Of a stretch of DNA of 64,000 nucleotides, positions 55,783 to 64,000 are shown one piece after another (position 1 is the stretch's first letter; each line of letters starts with the position of its first letter). Under the pieces are notes generated by a model, which saw only the letters and a list, made by a program, of their open reading frames with translations, searched no databases and had not been told where the DNA came from. The stretch spans positions 4,126,501-4,190,500 of the forward strand of contig NZ_CP129672.1 in NCBI RefSeq assembly GCF_030505195.1. The letters are read 5' to 3'. The stretch comes from Comamonas testosteroni. GTDB lineage: Bacteria > Pseudomonadota > Gammaproteobacteria > Burkholderiales > Burkholderiaceae_C. Made by a program: the position numbers and the translations under genes.

Positions 55783-55858
55783 AGCTGCTATCGCATGCTA
55801 ATCAAGGATTTCGAATAGAAATCTATCTGAAATCATTGTCTGATGAGCGATAGAAGCT
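55783..55858. repeat. 76-bp imperfect palindromic repeat, copy B
   Basis: Outer arms AGCTGCTATCGC and GCGATAGAAGCT pair with one mismatch, and GGATTTC pairs with the inner GAAATC. The length and block positions equal copy A at 39285. It lies five bases after the stop of the Ada-like gene. Confidence 0.7.
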
Positions 55859-55919
55859 ATCAATATTACGAATGAAGCACAGGCTCGCTACGGCGCTGCC
55901 CCCTGTGATAGAAAACCGC

Positions 55920-56861
55920 ATGCTGCTTGAAGTCTCCATTGCCCTGCCCGCGCGCTACCGCTTCGACGAATTCGTGCATTTCCATGATCGCGACGAGCAG
56001 CAGCTGGCCGAGCGGGTCGATGCCGGTGCGCGCAGCCTGCACAAGGCCATCATGTGGCAGCGTAGCCCCGCCTTGCTGCAGCTGCAATGGCAGAGCGGAC
56101 AGGTGCAGGTCAGCTTGCATGCGCCGCAGGCAGAGCCGGCTGCGGCAGACCGGGCTGCGCTGCAAGCGATGGTCAAACGCATGCTGGGGCTGGTCTACGC
56201 GCCCGGCCAGCTGGAGCTGGCGCATGGCGATCACCCTGAGCTGGGCGCGCTGCTTTCGCGCCAGGCCGGCCTGCATGTGCCCGGCTCGCCCACGCCCTTC
56301 GAGGCGCTGACCTGGGCCATCACCGGCCAGCAGATCACGGTGGCCGTGGCCGTTTCGCTGCGGCGCAAGCTGATCGCGCTGGCAGGCGAGCCGCTGGCGC
56401 AAGGCGGGGACATGCCGGCGCTGCACGCCTATCCCGATGCACAGCGCGTGGCGGCCTTGGGGCTGGACGCGCTGCGCGGCGCGGGCTTTTCCCAGGCCAA
56501 GGCCCAGACCCTGCTGGCCGTGGCCCAGGCCGTTGCCGAGGATCGCCTGCCGCTGGAAGACTGGGCCGCCCGCAGCGCCGCCGGCCGCTGGGATGAGGAG
56601 GATGTGGCAGCTGCCTCGGCGCAATTGCTGGCGCTCAAGGGCATAGGGCCGTGGACGGTGAACTACACCTTGCTGCGTGGCTATGGCTGGCCCGACGGCA
56701 GCCTGCACGGGGATGTGGCGGTGCGCCGGGCCATCGGTCTGCTCACGGGCAGCGACAAGCCCGATGCGCGTGCCGCCAGCGACTGGCTGGAGCAGTTCAG
56801 GCCCTGGCGCGCGCTGGTGGCCGCCCACCTGTGGGCCTCGCTGGCCGACAGCGCCTATTGA
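55920..56861 (+). CDS. alkA: DNA-3-methyladenine glycosylase II
   Basis: A 313-residue helix-hairpin-helix glycosylase removing alkylated bases. The N-terminal AlkA domain starts LLEVSIALPARYRFDEFVHF; the catalytic part has PFEALTWAITGQQITVAVAVSLRRKLIAL, the hairpin LLALKGIGPWTVNYTLLRGYGWPDGSLHGDVAVRRA with the Asp in GDVAV as the likely catalytic residue. ATG 55872 would add 16 residues and cannot be excluded. It forms an alkylation-repair pair with the Ada-like gene upstream. Confidence 0.9.
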   Translation: MLLEVSIALPARYRFDEFVHFHDRDEQQLAERVDAGARSLHKAIMWQRSPALLQLQWQSGQVQVSLHAPQAEPAAADRAALQAMVKRMLGLVYAPGQLELAHGDHPELGALLSRQAGLHVPGSPTPFEALTWAITGQQITVAVAVSLRRKLIALAGEPLAQGGDMPALHAYPDAQRVAALGLDALRGAGFSQAKAQTLLAVAQAVAEDRLPLEDWAARSAAGRWDEEDVAAASAQLLALKGIGPWTVNYTLLRGYGWPDGSLHGDVAVRRAIGLLTGSDKPDARAASDWLEQFRPWRALVAAHLWASLADSAY

Positions 56862-56910
56862 AAAGCGACTACTGAGAGGCGCCTATTGAGAGGTGCCTAT
56901 TGAGAGGCGA
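56850..56910. repeat. Short tandem repeat across the alkA stop codon
   Basis: The unit GCCTATTGAGAGGC, about 14 bp, occurs in roughly four imperfect copies. The first copy contains the alkA stop (TAT TGA) and the last lies just before the cupin regulator's stop. Confidence 0.65.
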
Positions 56911-56924
56911 CAGGCCGCAGCGCT

Positions 56925-57500
56925 TCAGAGCGGGGGCGACAGCACCAGCAGCAGCAGGCGTGCGGGCTGGCCCGAGGCATTGGCCAGCCGATGCTCGCTG
57001 TCCACCACCAGCGTGGCCGTGTCGCCCGCATGCAGCAGCACCTGCTCCTGGGCGGTGAAGACTTGGATGCTGCCTTCGAGCACGTGAAAGACCTCGCGCG
57101 TGCCTGCGCGGTGGGCCGCGAAATGGCTGGAGGCGGCATGCGGCGGAAAGTGGTAGTGCACCAGGCTCACGCCCGCGCTGGGGCTGGCCAGGGCCAGGCG
57201 CTCGACGCCGCTGGCCTCGTCGACAAAGCGCAGGTTCTCGCCGGCGCGCGTGATCTGCGCGCTGGGCGCGCTTTGCACCAGCTCGCCCAGCTCGCAGCCC
57301 AGGCCTTGCGCAATCGCCATGGCATTGCGCAGGCTGGTGGCCAGCAGGCCGCGCTCCACGCGCGACAGCGCGCCCGGTGAGACGCCGCTGGCCTGGGCCA
57401 GCTGATCCAGTGTGATGCCCAACTGGGCGCGGCGTGCGCGGACGGCGGCGCCGAAAAGCGCATCCTGCTCCGATGCCTGCGATGCGGTGGTGGAGTTCAA
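56925..57500 (-). CDS. XRE-family regulator with cupin domain
   Basis: A 191-residue regulator: helix-turn-helix (VRARRAQLGITLDQLAQASGVSPGALSRVERGLLATSLRNAMAIAQGLG, about 22-72) and a C-terminal cupin (FHVLEGSIQVFTAQEQVLLHAGDTATLVVDSEHRLAN) for ligand sensing. It diverges from the lactate-permease-like gene across a region of nested inverted repeats and probably controls it and itself. Confidence 0.9.
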   Translation of the reverse strand: MNSTTASQASEQDALFGAAVRARRAQLGITLDQLAQASGVSPGALSRVERGLLATSLRNAMAIAQGLGCELGELVQSAPSAQITRAGENLRFVDEASGVERLALASPSAGVSLVHYHFPPHAASSHFAAHRAGTREVFHVLEGSIQVFTAQEQVLLHAGDTATLVVDSEHRLANASGQPARLLLLVLSPPL

Positions 57501-57541
57501 GTCCGGCTCCTTGTCATGGCGTCTGTTCTTGTGCTGAAAAT

Positions 57542-57582
57542 TTTCCTATGAGAAAATAATTTTGCGTATAGGAAATTATTTT
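57542..57582. promoter_or_regulatory. Nested inverted repeats in the cupin-regulator/permease divergent promoter
   Basis: TTTCCTAT-N18-ATAGGAAA (57542-57575) and AAAATAATTT-N10-AAATTATTTT (57553-57582) are both perfect and overlap. They are the likely binding sites of the XRE-cupin regulator. Confidence 0.7.
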
Positions 57583-57597
57583 TCAAGGATGAATGCA

Positions 57598-59007
57598 ATG
57601 TACATGCTTCTGAGCGCCTTGCCCGTGGCCACCGTCATTGCCGCCTTGCTGGCGGGCTGGCGCTCGCTGCATGCTGCGGCGCTCGGCGTGGCGGTGGCGC
57701 TGCCGGTGATTGCCCTGGCGTTTGCCCAGCCCGCATCTCAGTGGCTGGCCGCAGGCTCGCACTGGACGCCGGTGCTGCTGGAAGTGCTGCTGATCGTGGC
57801 CGGCGGGCTGCTGCTGTCCGAGGTGTTGCGCGCGTCGGGAGCGCAGAAGGCCCTGGCCGACTGGCTGCTGGCCAGGGCCGGCAGCGGCACGGGCGCCGTG
57901 CTGCTGGTGGTGCATGGCATCACGCCGTTTGCCGAGTCGGTCACCGGCTTCGGCGTGGGCGTGACCATAGGCATACCGCTGCTCGCGCACTTCGGTCTGC
58001 CGCCGCGCAAGGTGGTGCTCATCGGCCTGCTGGGCCTGTGCGCCGTGCCCTGGGGCTCCATGGGGCCGGGGACGCTGGTGGCGGCCACCATGGCCGGCCT
58101 GCCCTTCAAGGAGCTGGGTCAGGCCTCGGCGCTGGTCAGCGTGATCCCGTTTGTCATCACCGGCATGGCGGCGGCGGCTTTGGCGAGTGGGCCGGGGCGT
58201 CGTGGGCCGGCGCTGCTGCAGGGGCTGTTGTCGGGTCTGTCGCTGACGGCGGCCGTGGCCTTGATGAATACCCTGGCCGGCACGGCGCCCGCAGGGGCGC
58301 TCGGAGCCTTGCTGGTGGTGGGCTGGCATCTGCTGCGCCTGCGCGTGTCGCGGGCGGACGCGGACAAGCCGCCCCTGAGCGCGCCGGGGCGGCGTGCGCT
58401 GGCGGCCTATGCGCTGCTGCTGGGCGGCGTGCTGGCGGCCGCTGCGCTGCTGCGCATCCTGGATCTGCCCGCTGCCTGGCATGGGCTGGCTTCGCCGGGG
58501 CTGTGGCTTTTGGTGGCGGCGATTTTTTTCACACGAGGCCGGCCGGCGCGCCCATCGCTGGCAAAGGTCTGGCGCGCCTGGCTGCAGGTGGCTCCGGTCA
58601 CGGCGCTGTTCATTGTGCTGGGCGTGCTGATGGCGGTTTCGGGCATGGCTGCGCAGCTGGCGCAGGCGCTGGCCCGCAGCGGCCCGCTGTATCTGCTGGG
58701 CGCGCCCTTTGTGGGAGCGCTGGGCGGCTTCGTGACCGGCTCCAATACCGGGGCCAATGCCATGTTCGCGGCCACGCAGGCCGAGATCGCCCAGGCGCTG
58801 GGCGCGCCGCTGCTGCCATTCATGGCCGTGCACAACGTCAGTGCCTCGCTGCTGCTCATGGCTTCGCCCGGCAAGGTGGAGATGGCGGTGCAACTGCTGG
58901 CGCAAGGCACTGCCCAGCGGCGCTGGGTGCAGCAAAGCGTGCTGATGCTGGACCTGGTTGCCGTGGCACTGATGGGCGTACTCAATTGGAGCTGGGCGCG
59001 GGCCTGA
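57598..59007 (+). CDS. L-lactate permease family (LctP-like) transporter
   Basis: A 469-residue transporter with about twelve membrane segments. Family stretches include ITPFAESVTGFGVGVTIGIPLL, PWGSMGPGTLVAATMAGLP and FVGALGGFVTGSNTGANAMFAATQ. It is shorter than E. coli LldP (about 550), so it belongs to a shorter branch of the family. ATG 57598 follows AGGA by eight bases. Substrate may be lactate, glycolate or another hydroxyacid. Confidence 0.87.
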   Translation: MYMLLSALPVATVIAALLAGWRSLHAAALGVAVALPVIALAFAQPASQWLAAGSHWTPVLLEVLLIVAGGLLLSEVLRASGAQKALADWLLARAGSGTGAVLLVVHGITPFAESVTGFGVGVTIGIPLLAHFGLPPRKVVLIGLLGLCAVPWGSMGPGTLVAATMAGLPFKELGQASALVSVIPFVITGMAAAALASGPGRRGPALLQGLLSGLSLTAAVALMNTLAGTAPAGALGALLVVGWHLLRLRVSRADADKPPLSAPGRRALAAYALLLGGVLAAAALLRILDLPAAWHGLASPGLWLLVAAIFFTRGRPARPSLAKVWRAWLQVAPVTALFIVLGVLMAVSGMAAQLAQALARSGPLYLLGAPFVGALGGFVTGSNTGANAMFAATQAEIAQALGAPLLPFMAVHNVSASLLLMASPGKVEMAVQLLAQGTAQRRWVQQSVLMLDLVAVALMGVLNWSWARA

Positions 59008-59043
59008 CCGGATGCCGGCCGGCCCGTGCCCGGGCCGAAGCCC

Positions 59044-60351
59044 TCAGGTTACCGCGTGCACGGTATTGAACTCGGGCTGTTGCCACTCACCCGATTCCAG
59101 CACCTGGCGCAGGTGCTCGACGGCGTTCCAGACATCGACAAAGCCCACATACAGCGGTGTGAAGCCGAAGCGCAGAATGTCCTTGTGCTTGCCCGTGCCG
59201 CCGTCGCCCTTGCGGAAATCACCGATCACGCCGCGTGCAATCAGCGCCTGGACAATGGCGTAAGCGCCACTGCCCTGGCCGTTCAGGCCCATGCCTTCTT
59301 CCCGGGTCAGGCAGACCTGGGAGCCGCGTGCCGCATGCTCGCGCGGTGTCGCCAGACCCAGGCCGTAGCCCTGGCAGCGCTCTTGCACGAGCTGGATGAA
59401 CAGATCGGTCAGCGCCAGCGACTTCTTGCGCAGCGCGGCCATGCCGCCAAAAGCCTCGGCCTCGGTGTAGATATCGATACCGCACTGCAGCACGCTCATG
59501 CTGATCATGGGCTGGGTGCCGCAGAGATAGCGCTGTATGCCCTGGGCGGGGTGGTAGTCGGGCACGAACTTGAAAGGCTCGGCGTGGCCGAACCAGCCCG
59601 ACAGCGGCTGCCAGAAGCGGTTGATCAGGCGCGGATGCGCCCAGACAAAGGCCGGCGCGCCGGGGCCGCCGTTGAGGTATTTGTAGCCGCAGCCCACGGC
59701 AAAGTCGGCATCGGCGCCCTTGAGGTCCACGGGCACGGCGCCTGCGCTGTGGCACAGATCCCAGACGCAGAGAATGCCTTGGGCATGGGCGGCGGCCGTG
59801 ACGGCTGCCATATCGTGCATGGCACCCGTGCGGTAGTTGACATGGGTGAGCATGGAGATCGCCACGTCGGTCTGCAGCGCGCCGGCGATTTCCTCGGGCT
59901 CGAGCAGCACCAGCTCCAGGCCGTATTCCTGACACACGGACTGGGCGATGTAGAGATCGGTGGGGAAGTTGCTGCGCTCGCTGATCAGCTTTTTGCGGCC
60001 GGGCGCATCTTCGCGGGCGATGCGGGCGGCGGCGCTCAGCACCTTGTAGAGGTTGATGGAGGTGGTGTCGGTGAACACCAGCTCGCCCTGGCCCGCGCCC
60101 AGCCAGGGGGCGAACTGGTTGCCCAGGCGCTCGGGCAGCGTGATCCAGCCGGCCTTGTTCCAGGAGGTGATGAGGTCCTGGCCCCATTCCTGCGTCACCA
60201 CTTCGGCCACGCGCGCGGCGGCGGCTTTGGGCTGGGCGCCCAGGGAGTTGCCGTCCAGGTAGATCACGCCCTGGGGCAGGGCAAAGCGCTCGCGCAGCGC
60301 GCGCAGCGGGTCCTGGGCGTCCAGCGCCTGGCAGTCTTGCAAAGTGGTCAT
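59044..60351 (-). CDS. kynU: Kynureninase
   Basis: A 435-residue PLP enzyme cleaving kynurenine to anthranilate and alanine. Motifs: IYLDGNSLGAQPKAA, FTDTTSINLYKVL, SERSNFPTDLYIAQ, VWDLCHSAGAVPVDL, and the PLP lysine in GCGYKYLNGGPGAPAF, with SGWFGHAEPF. ATG 60351 begins MTTLQDCQALDAQDPL. It is the last gene of the permease-kynB-kynU operon. Confidence 0.95.
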   Translation of the reverse strand: MTTLQDCQALDAQDPLRALRERFALPQGVIYLDGNSLGAQPKAAAARVAEVVTQEWGQDLITSWNKAGWITLPERLGNQFAPWLGAGQGELVFTDTTSINLYKVLSAAARIAREDAPGRKKLISERSNFPTDLYIAQSVCQEYGLELVLLEPEEIAGALQTDVAISMLTHVNYRTGAMHDMAAVTAAAHAQGILCVWDLCHSAGAVPVDLKGADADFAVGCGYKYLNGGPGAPAFVWAHPRLINRFWQPLSGWFGHAEPFKFVPDYHPAQGIQRYLCGTQPMISMSVLQCGIDIYTEAEAFGGMAALRKKSLALTDLFIQLVQERCQGYGLGLATPREHAARGSQVCLTREEGMGLNGQGSGAYAIVQALIARGVIGDFRKGDGGTGKHKDILRFGFTPLYVGFVDVWNAVEHLRQVLESGEWQQPEFNTVHAVT

Positions 60352-60516
60352 TTGTCTTCCTTTTCTCATTTTTGATAGCTGCTGACGCTGATTGTGTCTA
60401 CGCCAGAGCCGGTTCTGATTCAAATATGGCTGGATTCGGGTTCGCCCATTGTGTCCGAGACCGGGGCAGCCCAGCCGCCTCGCAGCGAGGACATCGGTTT
60501 ATTTGCACCAAGCGCT

Positions 60517-61149
60517 TCAGAGCAGGCTGCGCAACACGGCACGCACCGGCGAGGCATCGGCCTCGGTGAGCTTGAGCGGCAGAGCGATCAGCTCATAGTC
60601 GCCTTCGCCGACCTCGTCGAGCACCAGGTTCTCCAGCACGCGCAGGCCGCGCTGGCGGATCACCATATGGCTGTCCAGGCTCTTGCTGCTGGCGGGGTCT
60701 ATGCTGGCAGTGTCTATGCCGATCAGCCTGACGCCCAGATCGGCGAGCTTTTGCACGGTCTCGGGGGCATAGGCGGCAAGGTCGGCATCCCAGCCGGTGG
60801 GCGCTTTCTCGTAGGTGCGCACCAGCACGCGCCCGGGCAGGCCGGCATCGATGGCGTGCGCTATGTGGCGCCACTCGATCAGCGGCCCGCAGCCTATGGC
60901 GTGGATCACGCGGCAGGGGCCCAGAAAGGCATCCAGATCGACGGCGCCAATGGCCGCGCCCTGCGCATCGTAGTGCAGCGGCGCATCGGCATGCGCGCCC
61001 ACATGGGGCGAGAGATGAATGGCGCTGACATTGACCGGGCAGCCCGGGCCAATGCTGGCCACCCATTCCTGGCTATAGGGCGTGTCGCCCGGAAACACCG
61101 GTGCGGCAGGATGGATGGCAGGAGAAATATCCCAGATCTGGCGTGTCAT
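60517..61149 (-). CDS. kynB: Kynurenine formamidase
   Basis: A 210-residue metal-dependent cyclase-family hydrolase turning N-formylkynurenine into kynurenine. Motifs: [22 protein letters not shown], the metal site [20 protein letters not shown] and [20 protein letters not shown]. The open frame runs on upstream through the permease region, but ATG 61149 is the true start (MTRQIWDIS). It lies 165 bp before kynU. Confidence 0.95.
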   Translation of the reverse strand: MTRQIWDISPAIHPAAPVFPGDTPYSQEWVASIGPGCPVNVSAIHLSPHVGAHADAPLHYDAQGAAIGAVDLDAFLGPCRVIHAIGCGPLIEWRHIAHAIDAGLPGRVLVRTYEKAPTGWDADLAAYAPETVQKLADLGVRLIGIDTASIDPASSKSLDSHMVIRQRGLRVLENLVLDEVGEGDYELIALPLKLTEADASPVRAVLRSLL

Positions 61150-61224
61150 GGTGTGGCTCGCGATGTCTATGTTTGAGCAGTGGGTTGGCAACTGGCTCAG
61201 TTCCAGCCAGTGACGCCGAGCAAG

Positions 61225-61300
61225 GGCCGCCCCGCAGCGAAGGTGTCGTCCCCCTCCCGGATTGCGAAGCAAGGCGAGAGAGGGGGAAGCGGCGGGGCCG
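61225..61300. repeat. GC-rich extended hairpin (REP-like element)
   Basis: TCCCCCTC pairs with GAGGGGGA, and outside it GCCGCCCCGC faces GCGGCGGGGC. It starts directly after the permease stop and resembles elements scattered through Comamonadaceae genomes, from memory. It may end or stabilise the transcript between the permease and kynB. Confidence 0.6.
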
Positions 61301-61301
61301 C

Positions 61302-62693
61302 TCAGGGGGCGATTTTCTTGCGGTACCAAAGAGCATAGACCAGCACCAGCACGATCAGAAACGGCACTCCCACCAGCACGGTGGTGTGGAACTCCTTGGT
61401 AAACAGCGTGGTGACGATCACGCCCGCCATCAGCAGCGCCCCGACCAGCGTCAGCACGGGAAAGCCCCACATGCGGAACTCCAGCTTCTGGCCAGGATGC
61501 TCGCGCTGCCAGCGCGGGCGGAAGAACAGATGGGTCACGAACACCATGAACCAGGCAAACATCGCGCCAAACATGGCGATCGACATCATCAGCTCCAGCG
61601 ACTGCGTGGGCTTGAGCACGTTGAGCACCATGGCCACGGCCATGCCCAGGCAGGAGACGGCAATCGCGCCCAGCGGCACGCCGCTTTTGCTGAGCTTGCT
61701 CAGGCCCTTGGGGGCATAGCCGCCGCGCGAGAGGCTGAACATCATGCGCGAGGTGACATAGAGCTGGCTGTTCATGGCCGACAGCGAGGCCAGCAGCACC
61801 ACGAAGTTCAGGGCCGCAGCCGCGCCCGGGATCTGCAAAATCTCCATCACCTTGACAAACGGGCTCTTGTCCGTGCCCGCATGGCTCCAGGGAACGATGG
61901 CCAGCATCAGTGCCAGCGACAGCAGATAGAACAGCACCAGGCGTAGCACCGTGGTGCGGAAGGCGCGGGTCACGGCCTGCTTGGGGTTCTGGGCCTCGCC
62001 GGCAGCGATGGCAATGGATTCCAGGCTCAGATAGCTGAAGATGGCCACGATCACGCCCACCCAGGTCCCCCACCAGCCGTTGGGGAAGAAGCCGCCATCG
62101 ACGACATAGTTGTCGAACCCCACGCCCTCGGGTCGGGTGCCGAAGACCACATAGGCCGCAACCAGGATAAAGGCCACGATGGCAATCACCTTGACCATGG
62201 AGAACCAGTACTCGACCTGGCCGAAGGCCTTGACGCTGGTGGCATTGACGGCGGCCAGCAGGACCGAGAACAGCGCCACCCAGATCCATGGGTCCACCGT
62301 GGGGAACCAGTAGGCCATGTACTTGCCCACGGCCGTGACCTCCATGCCCACGGCCAGCACCACGGCTCCCCAGTAGGCATAGCGCACCACAAAGCCGGCC
62401 AGCGGGCTGATGTAGTGCTCGGCGTAGGCGCCGAAGGAGCCCGAGGTGGGGTGGGCCACGGTCATCTCGGCCAGGCATCCCATGAGCAGCAGGCCGATGA
62501 AGGCGCCGATGGCGTAGCTGATGAGCACGCTGGGGCCGGCAAAGCCGATGGCGAAGGCGCTGCCCATGAAGAGGCCGGTACCGATGGCGCCACCGATGGC
62601 GATCATGGTCATCTGGGCGGAGTTCAGGTGCTGCTGCAAGCCTGTCTCGCGTTGCTGAATACTGTCAAAGTTGGCCATTGCTGACTTGCGCAT
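61302..62693 (-). CDS. Amino-acid permease (AAT/APC family), kynurenine-operon linked
   Basis: A 463-residue permease with twelve predicted membrane segments. Family features are [51 protein letters not shown], and [22 protein letters not shown]. Its place before kynB and kynU suggests uptake of tryptophan or kynurenine. ATG 62678 is an alternative start; neither has a clear ribosome binding site. Confidence 0.9.
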   Translation of the reverse strand: MRKSAMANFDSIQQRETGLQQHLNSAQMTMIAIGGAIGTGLFMGSAFAIGFAGPSVLISYAIGAFIGLLLMGCLAEMTVAHPTSGSFGAYAEHYISPLAGFVVRYAYWGAVVLAVGMEVTAVGKYMAYWFPTVDPWIWVALFSVLLAAVNATSVKAFGQVEYWFSMVKVIAIVAFILVAAYVVFGTRPEGVGFDNYVVDGGFFPNGWWGTWVGVIVAIFSYLSLESIAIAAGEAQNPKQAVTRAFRTTVLRLVLFYLLSLALMLAIVPWSHAGTDKSPFVKVMEILQIPGAAAALNFVVLLASLSAMNSQLYVTSRMMFSLSRGGYAPKGLSKLSKSGVPLGAIAVSCLGMAVAMVLNVLKPTQSLELMMSIAMFGAMFAWFMVFVTHLFFRPRWQREHPGQKLEFRMWGFPVLTLVGALLMAGVIVTTLFTKEFHTTVLVGVPFLIVLVLVYALWYRKKIAP

Positions 62694-62779
62694 GCGAAAA
62701 AGTCGAAGCGGCAAGTATCCCGCGAATGACCGGCTGCAGCGGCGTGGCGGCGAATGTCCTTGACGCAGGCCCAGCCGGC

Positions 62780-63580
62780 TCAGCGCGGCATTGCGGCGTA
62801 GTTGCCGGGCGTCAGCGCATGATGGGCCTTGAAGGCGCGCTGCATATGGGCCTGGTCGGCAAAACCCATCTGTTGCGCGACCGAGGCCAGGGGCTCGCCC
62901 TGGGCCAGCAGGTGGCGCACGCCATTGAGCCGCAGATTGAGTCGGTAGGCCCCGGGCGTGACGCCGGTGACGGCCCTGAAGCGGCGGATGAAACGGCTGG
63001 GGCTCATGCCGCAGCGCAGGGCCAGGGCCTGGACGCTGGTCTCGTCTTCGGGGCTGCGGTGCATGTGCTGCAGCGCAGGCAGGACGGCATCGGGCAGCTG
63101 GGGCTTTGCGGCATGAGTGTGGGCGGCACTGCCCAGCAGCTGCAGAAAATCCGCCAGCGATTGCGCATGCAGCTGCAGCTGCGTGTCCGTGGCGCTGCTG
63201 GCAAGCGGCTGGCAGAGACTGTCGGCCCGGCGCGAGATGCCCGGCTCGTTCAGGGCACGCCGGGCAAAGCGCAGGGCGCCGACGCCGAGCCGCTCATGAA
63301 CCCAGTCGGCCTGCACGAACAGCATGCGGTAGGACCATGGCTGCAATGTCTCGGGGTTGCAGGCATGCCAGTGGCCCGGCTCGATCAGCACCACGCTGCC
63401 CGCGCCCAATGTTTCCGGGCCATCGTCGTGCAGAAACAGGGTCTCGCCTTCATCCACGATGCCGATGGAGTACTGGGCATGCGCATGCAGCCGGTAGCTG
63501 TAGCAGGACTGGCGGCTGATGCGCAGCTCGGCCCAGGGCAGGGCCGGGTGGCGGTGGAAATGGTGGCTGGGGGCTGGCAT
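62780..63580 (-). CDS. AraC-family transcriptional regulator
   Basis: A 266-residue regulator with an N-terminal cupin-like sensor (HAQYSIGIVDEGETLFLHDD... LIEPGHWHACNPE) and a C-terminal double helix-turn-helix (VQALALRCGMSPSRFIRRFRAVTGVTPGAYRLNLRLN, then LASVAQQMGFADQAHMQRAFKAHHALTPGNY). It lies 10 bp after the LysE-type exporter gene on the same strand, a frequent pairing in which the regulator controls the exporter. Confidence 0.9.
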   Translation of the reverse strand: MPAPSHHFHRHPALPWAELRISRQSCYSYRLHAHAQYSIGIVDEGETLFLHDDGPETLGAGSVVLIEPGHWHACNPETLQPWSYRMLFVQADWVHERLGVGALRFARRALNEPGISRRADSLCQPLASSATDTQLQLHAQSLADFLQLLGSAAHTHAAKPQLPDAVLPALQHMHRSPEDETSVQALALRCGMSPSRFIRRFRAVTGVTPGAYRLNLRLNGVRHLLAQGEPLASVAQQMGFADQAHMQRAFKAHHALTPGNYAAMPR

Positions 63581-63590
63581 GACGGCCTCA

Positions 63591-64000
63591 TCATGCCAGC
63601 ATGCTGACCACGCTTGCCACCAGCACCATGGCCAGGGCCTGGTTCAGCCGCTGGCGGCGCAGTGGCGTATTCAGCCACCGGGTCAGTGCATGGCCCAGGG
63701 CGGCCCAGCAGCCGACGCCGAGCAGGCAGGCCAGCAAGGAGACGGTGCAAAACAGCAGCAATGCGCTTGGCAGCGAGACCTGCTGCGCGGCCAGCGGGGC
63801 CACGAACATGCCGATGCCCGAAAGCGCCACCAGCCAGGCCTTGGGGTTGAGGCTTTGAATGGCAATGCCTTGCACGAACGCTCCGCCTGGGCCGGCCGGC
63901 AGTGATGCGGGGGCGCTCTGCCTGGCCGCGCCGCCATGGTCCCCGGGGGCCTTGGCCAGCTGCCAGGCCAGCCACAGCAGATAGAGAGCACAGATGCGCG
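63591..64000 (-). CDS. LysE-family amino-acid exporter, cut by the window edge
   Basis: The C-terminal 136 residues of a LysE/RhtB-type exporter. In the minus frame the reading enters as RICALYLLWLAWQLAKAPG and continues FVQGIAIQSLNPKAWLVALSGIGMFVAPL, the conserved NPKAW segment of the family, and ends in a hydrophobic helix (QALAMVLVASVVSMLA). The N-terminus lies beyond base 64000. Confidence 0.88.
   Translation of the reverse strand, partial: RICALYLLWLAWQLAKAPGDHGGAARQSAPASLPAGPGGAFVQGIAIQSLNPKAWLVALSGIGMFVAPLAAQQVSLPSALLLFCTVSLLACLLGVGCWAALGHALTRWLNTPLRRQRLNQALAMVLVASVVSMLA

Noticed and set aside
57583-58935. A 450-codon minus-strand open frame opposite the lactate-permease gene
   Set aside because: Very rich in Gln, Arg and His with no hydrophobic or catalytic pattern; the plus strand encodes a membrane protein.
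61150-62478. A long upstream extension of kynB through the permease region
   Set aside because: The extra reading is a shadow of the permease in another frame; kynB's own conserved N-terminus starts at 61149.

Overview
The window is GC-rich, densely coded DNA from a betaproteobacterium, most likely the Comamonadaceae and probably Comamonas or a close relative. That placement is inferred from gene content (split kynurenine pathway, tripartite molybdenum hydroxylase, many LysR/LacI regulators, nadA-nadB pair, H-NS-like protein) and from dispersed palindromic repeats; no rRNA or tRNA gene was seen to confirm it. Very long antisense reading frames are common because of the high GC and were discarded.

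Layout. 0-4.8 kb: a minus-strand photobiology/oxidative-stress operon (outer-membrane lipocalin, renalase-like flavoprotein, a 53-residue DUF2256 zinc-ribbon-like protein, a DASH-type cryptochrome/photolyase and an iron-sulfur photolyase). 4.8-6.5 kb: debris, comprising an orphan operator, an IS5-type transposase remnant broken by an expanded 10-bp repeat, and a decayed autotransporter barrel end. 6.5-11.5 kb: a four-gene chaperone-usher fimbrial operon. 12.0-16.3 kb: a Fur-box-preceded FecI/FecR/TonB-receptor surface-signalling system. 16.6-19.6 kb: a Crp/Fnr-type regulator and a membrane PAS-GGDEF protein. 19.8-29.3 kb: a LysR regulator and a purine/nucleoside uptake and deamination block (ABC transporter with two tandem BMP-type lipoproteins, a Rieske oxygenase, an adenine deaminase). 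29.4-35.4 kb: a LacI regulator facing a three-subunit molybdenum hydroxylase (Mo subunit, 2Fe-2S subunit, tri-heme cytochrome c) across a region with two near-identical palindromic operators. 35.5-39.2 kb: HIT protein, FMN-dependent 2-hydroxyacid oxidase, CsiD/GlaH glutarate hydroxylase and a divergent LysR regulator. 39.4-45.3 kb: guanine deaminase, dCTP deaminase, NadB-NadA and an ornithine cyclodeaminase-like enzyme. 45.5-51.1 kb: small membrane protein, zinc metallopeptidase, DEAD-box helicase, ApaH, a long decayed CNNM/CBS-domain (TlyC/CorC-like) pseudogene and an H-NS-like protein. 51.2-64.0 kb: FAD monooxygenase, MFS transporter, KynA, Ada-like and AlkA alkylation-repair proteins, cupin regulator with LctP-type permease, KynU-KynB-permease operon, AraC regulator and a LysE-type exporter cut by the window edge.

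How the genes work together. Tryptophan would be opened by KynA, deformylated by KynB and cleaved by KynU to anthranilate, with a dedicated amino-acid permease. Glutarate would be hydroxylated by GlaH to L-2-hydroxyglutarate, and the adjacent FMN oxidase is the obvious candidate to return it to 2-oxoglutarate in place of the usual LhgO. Purines and nucleosides would be imported and deaminated by adenine and guanine deaminases; the LacI-controlled molybdenum hydroxylase next door is a candidate for oxidation of a purine or another N-heterocycle, but its substrate cannot be read from sequence. The most interesting leads are the glutarate variant, the LacI/Mo-hydroxylase unit with its operator pair, several clear palindromic operators (nadA, glaH, lactate permease), a 76-bp dispersed palindromic repeat, and an intergenic-looking 1.3 kb stretch that is really a decayed transporter gene.
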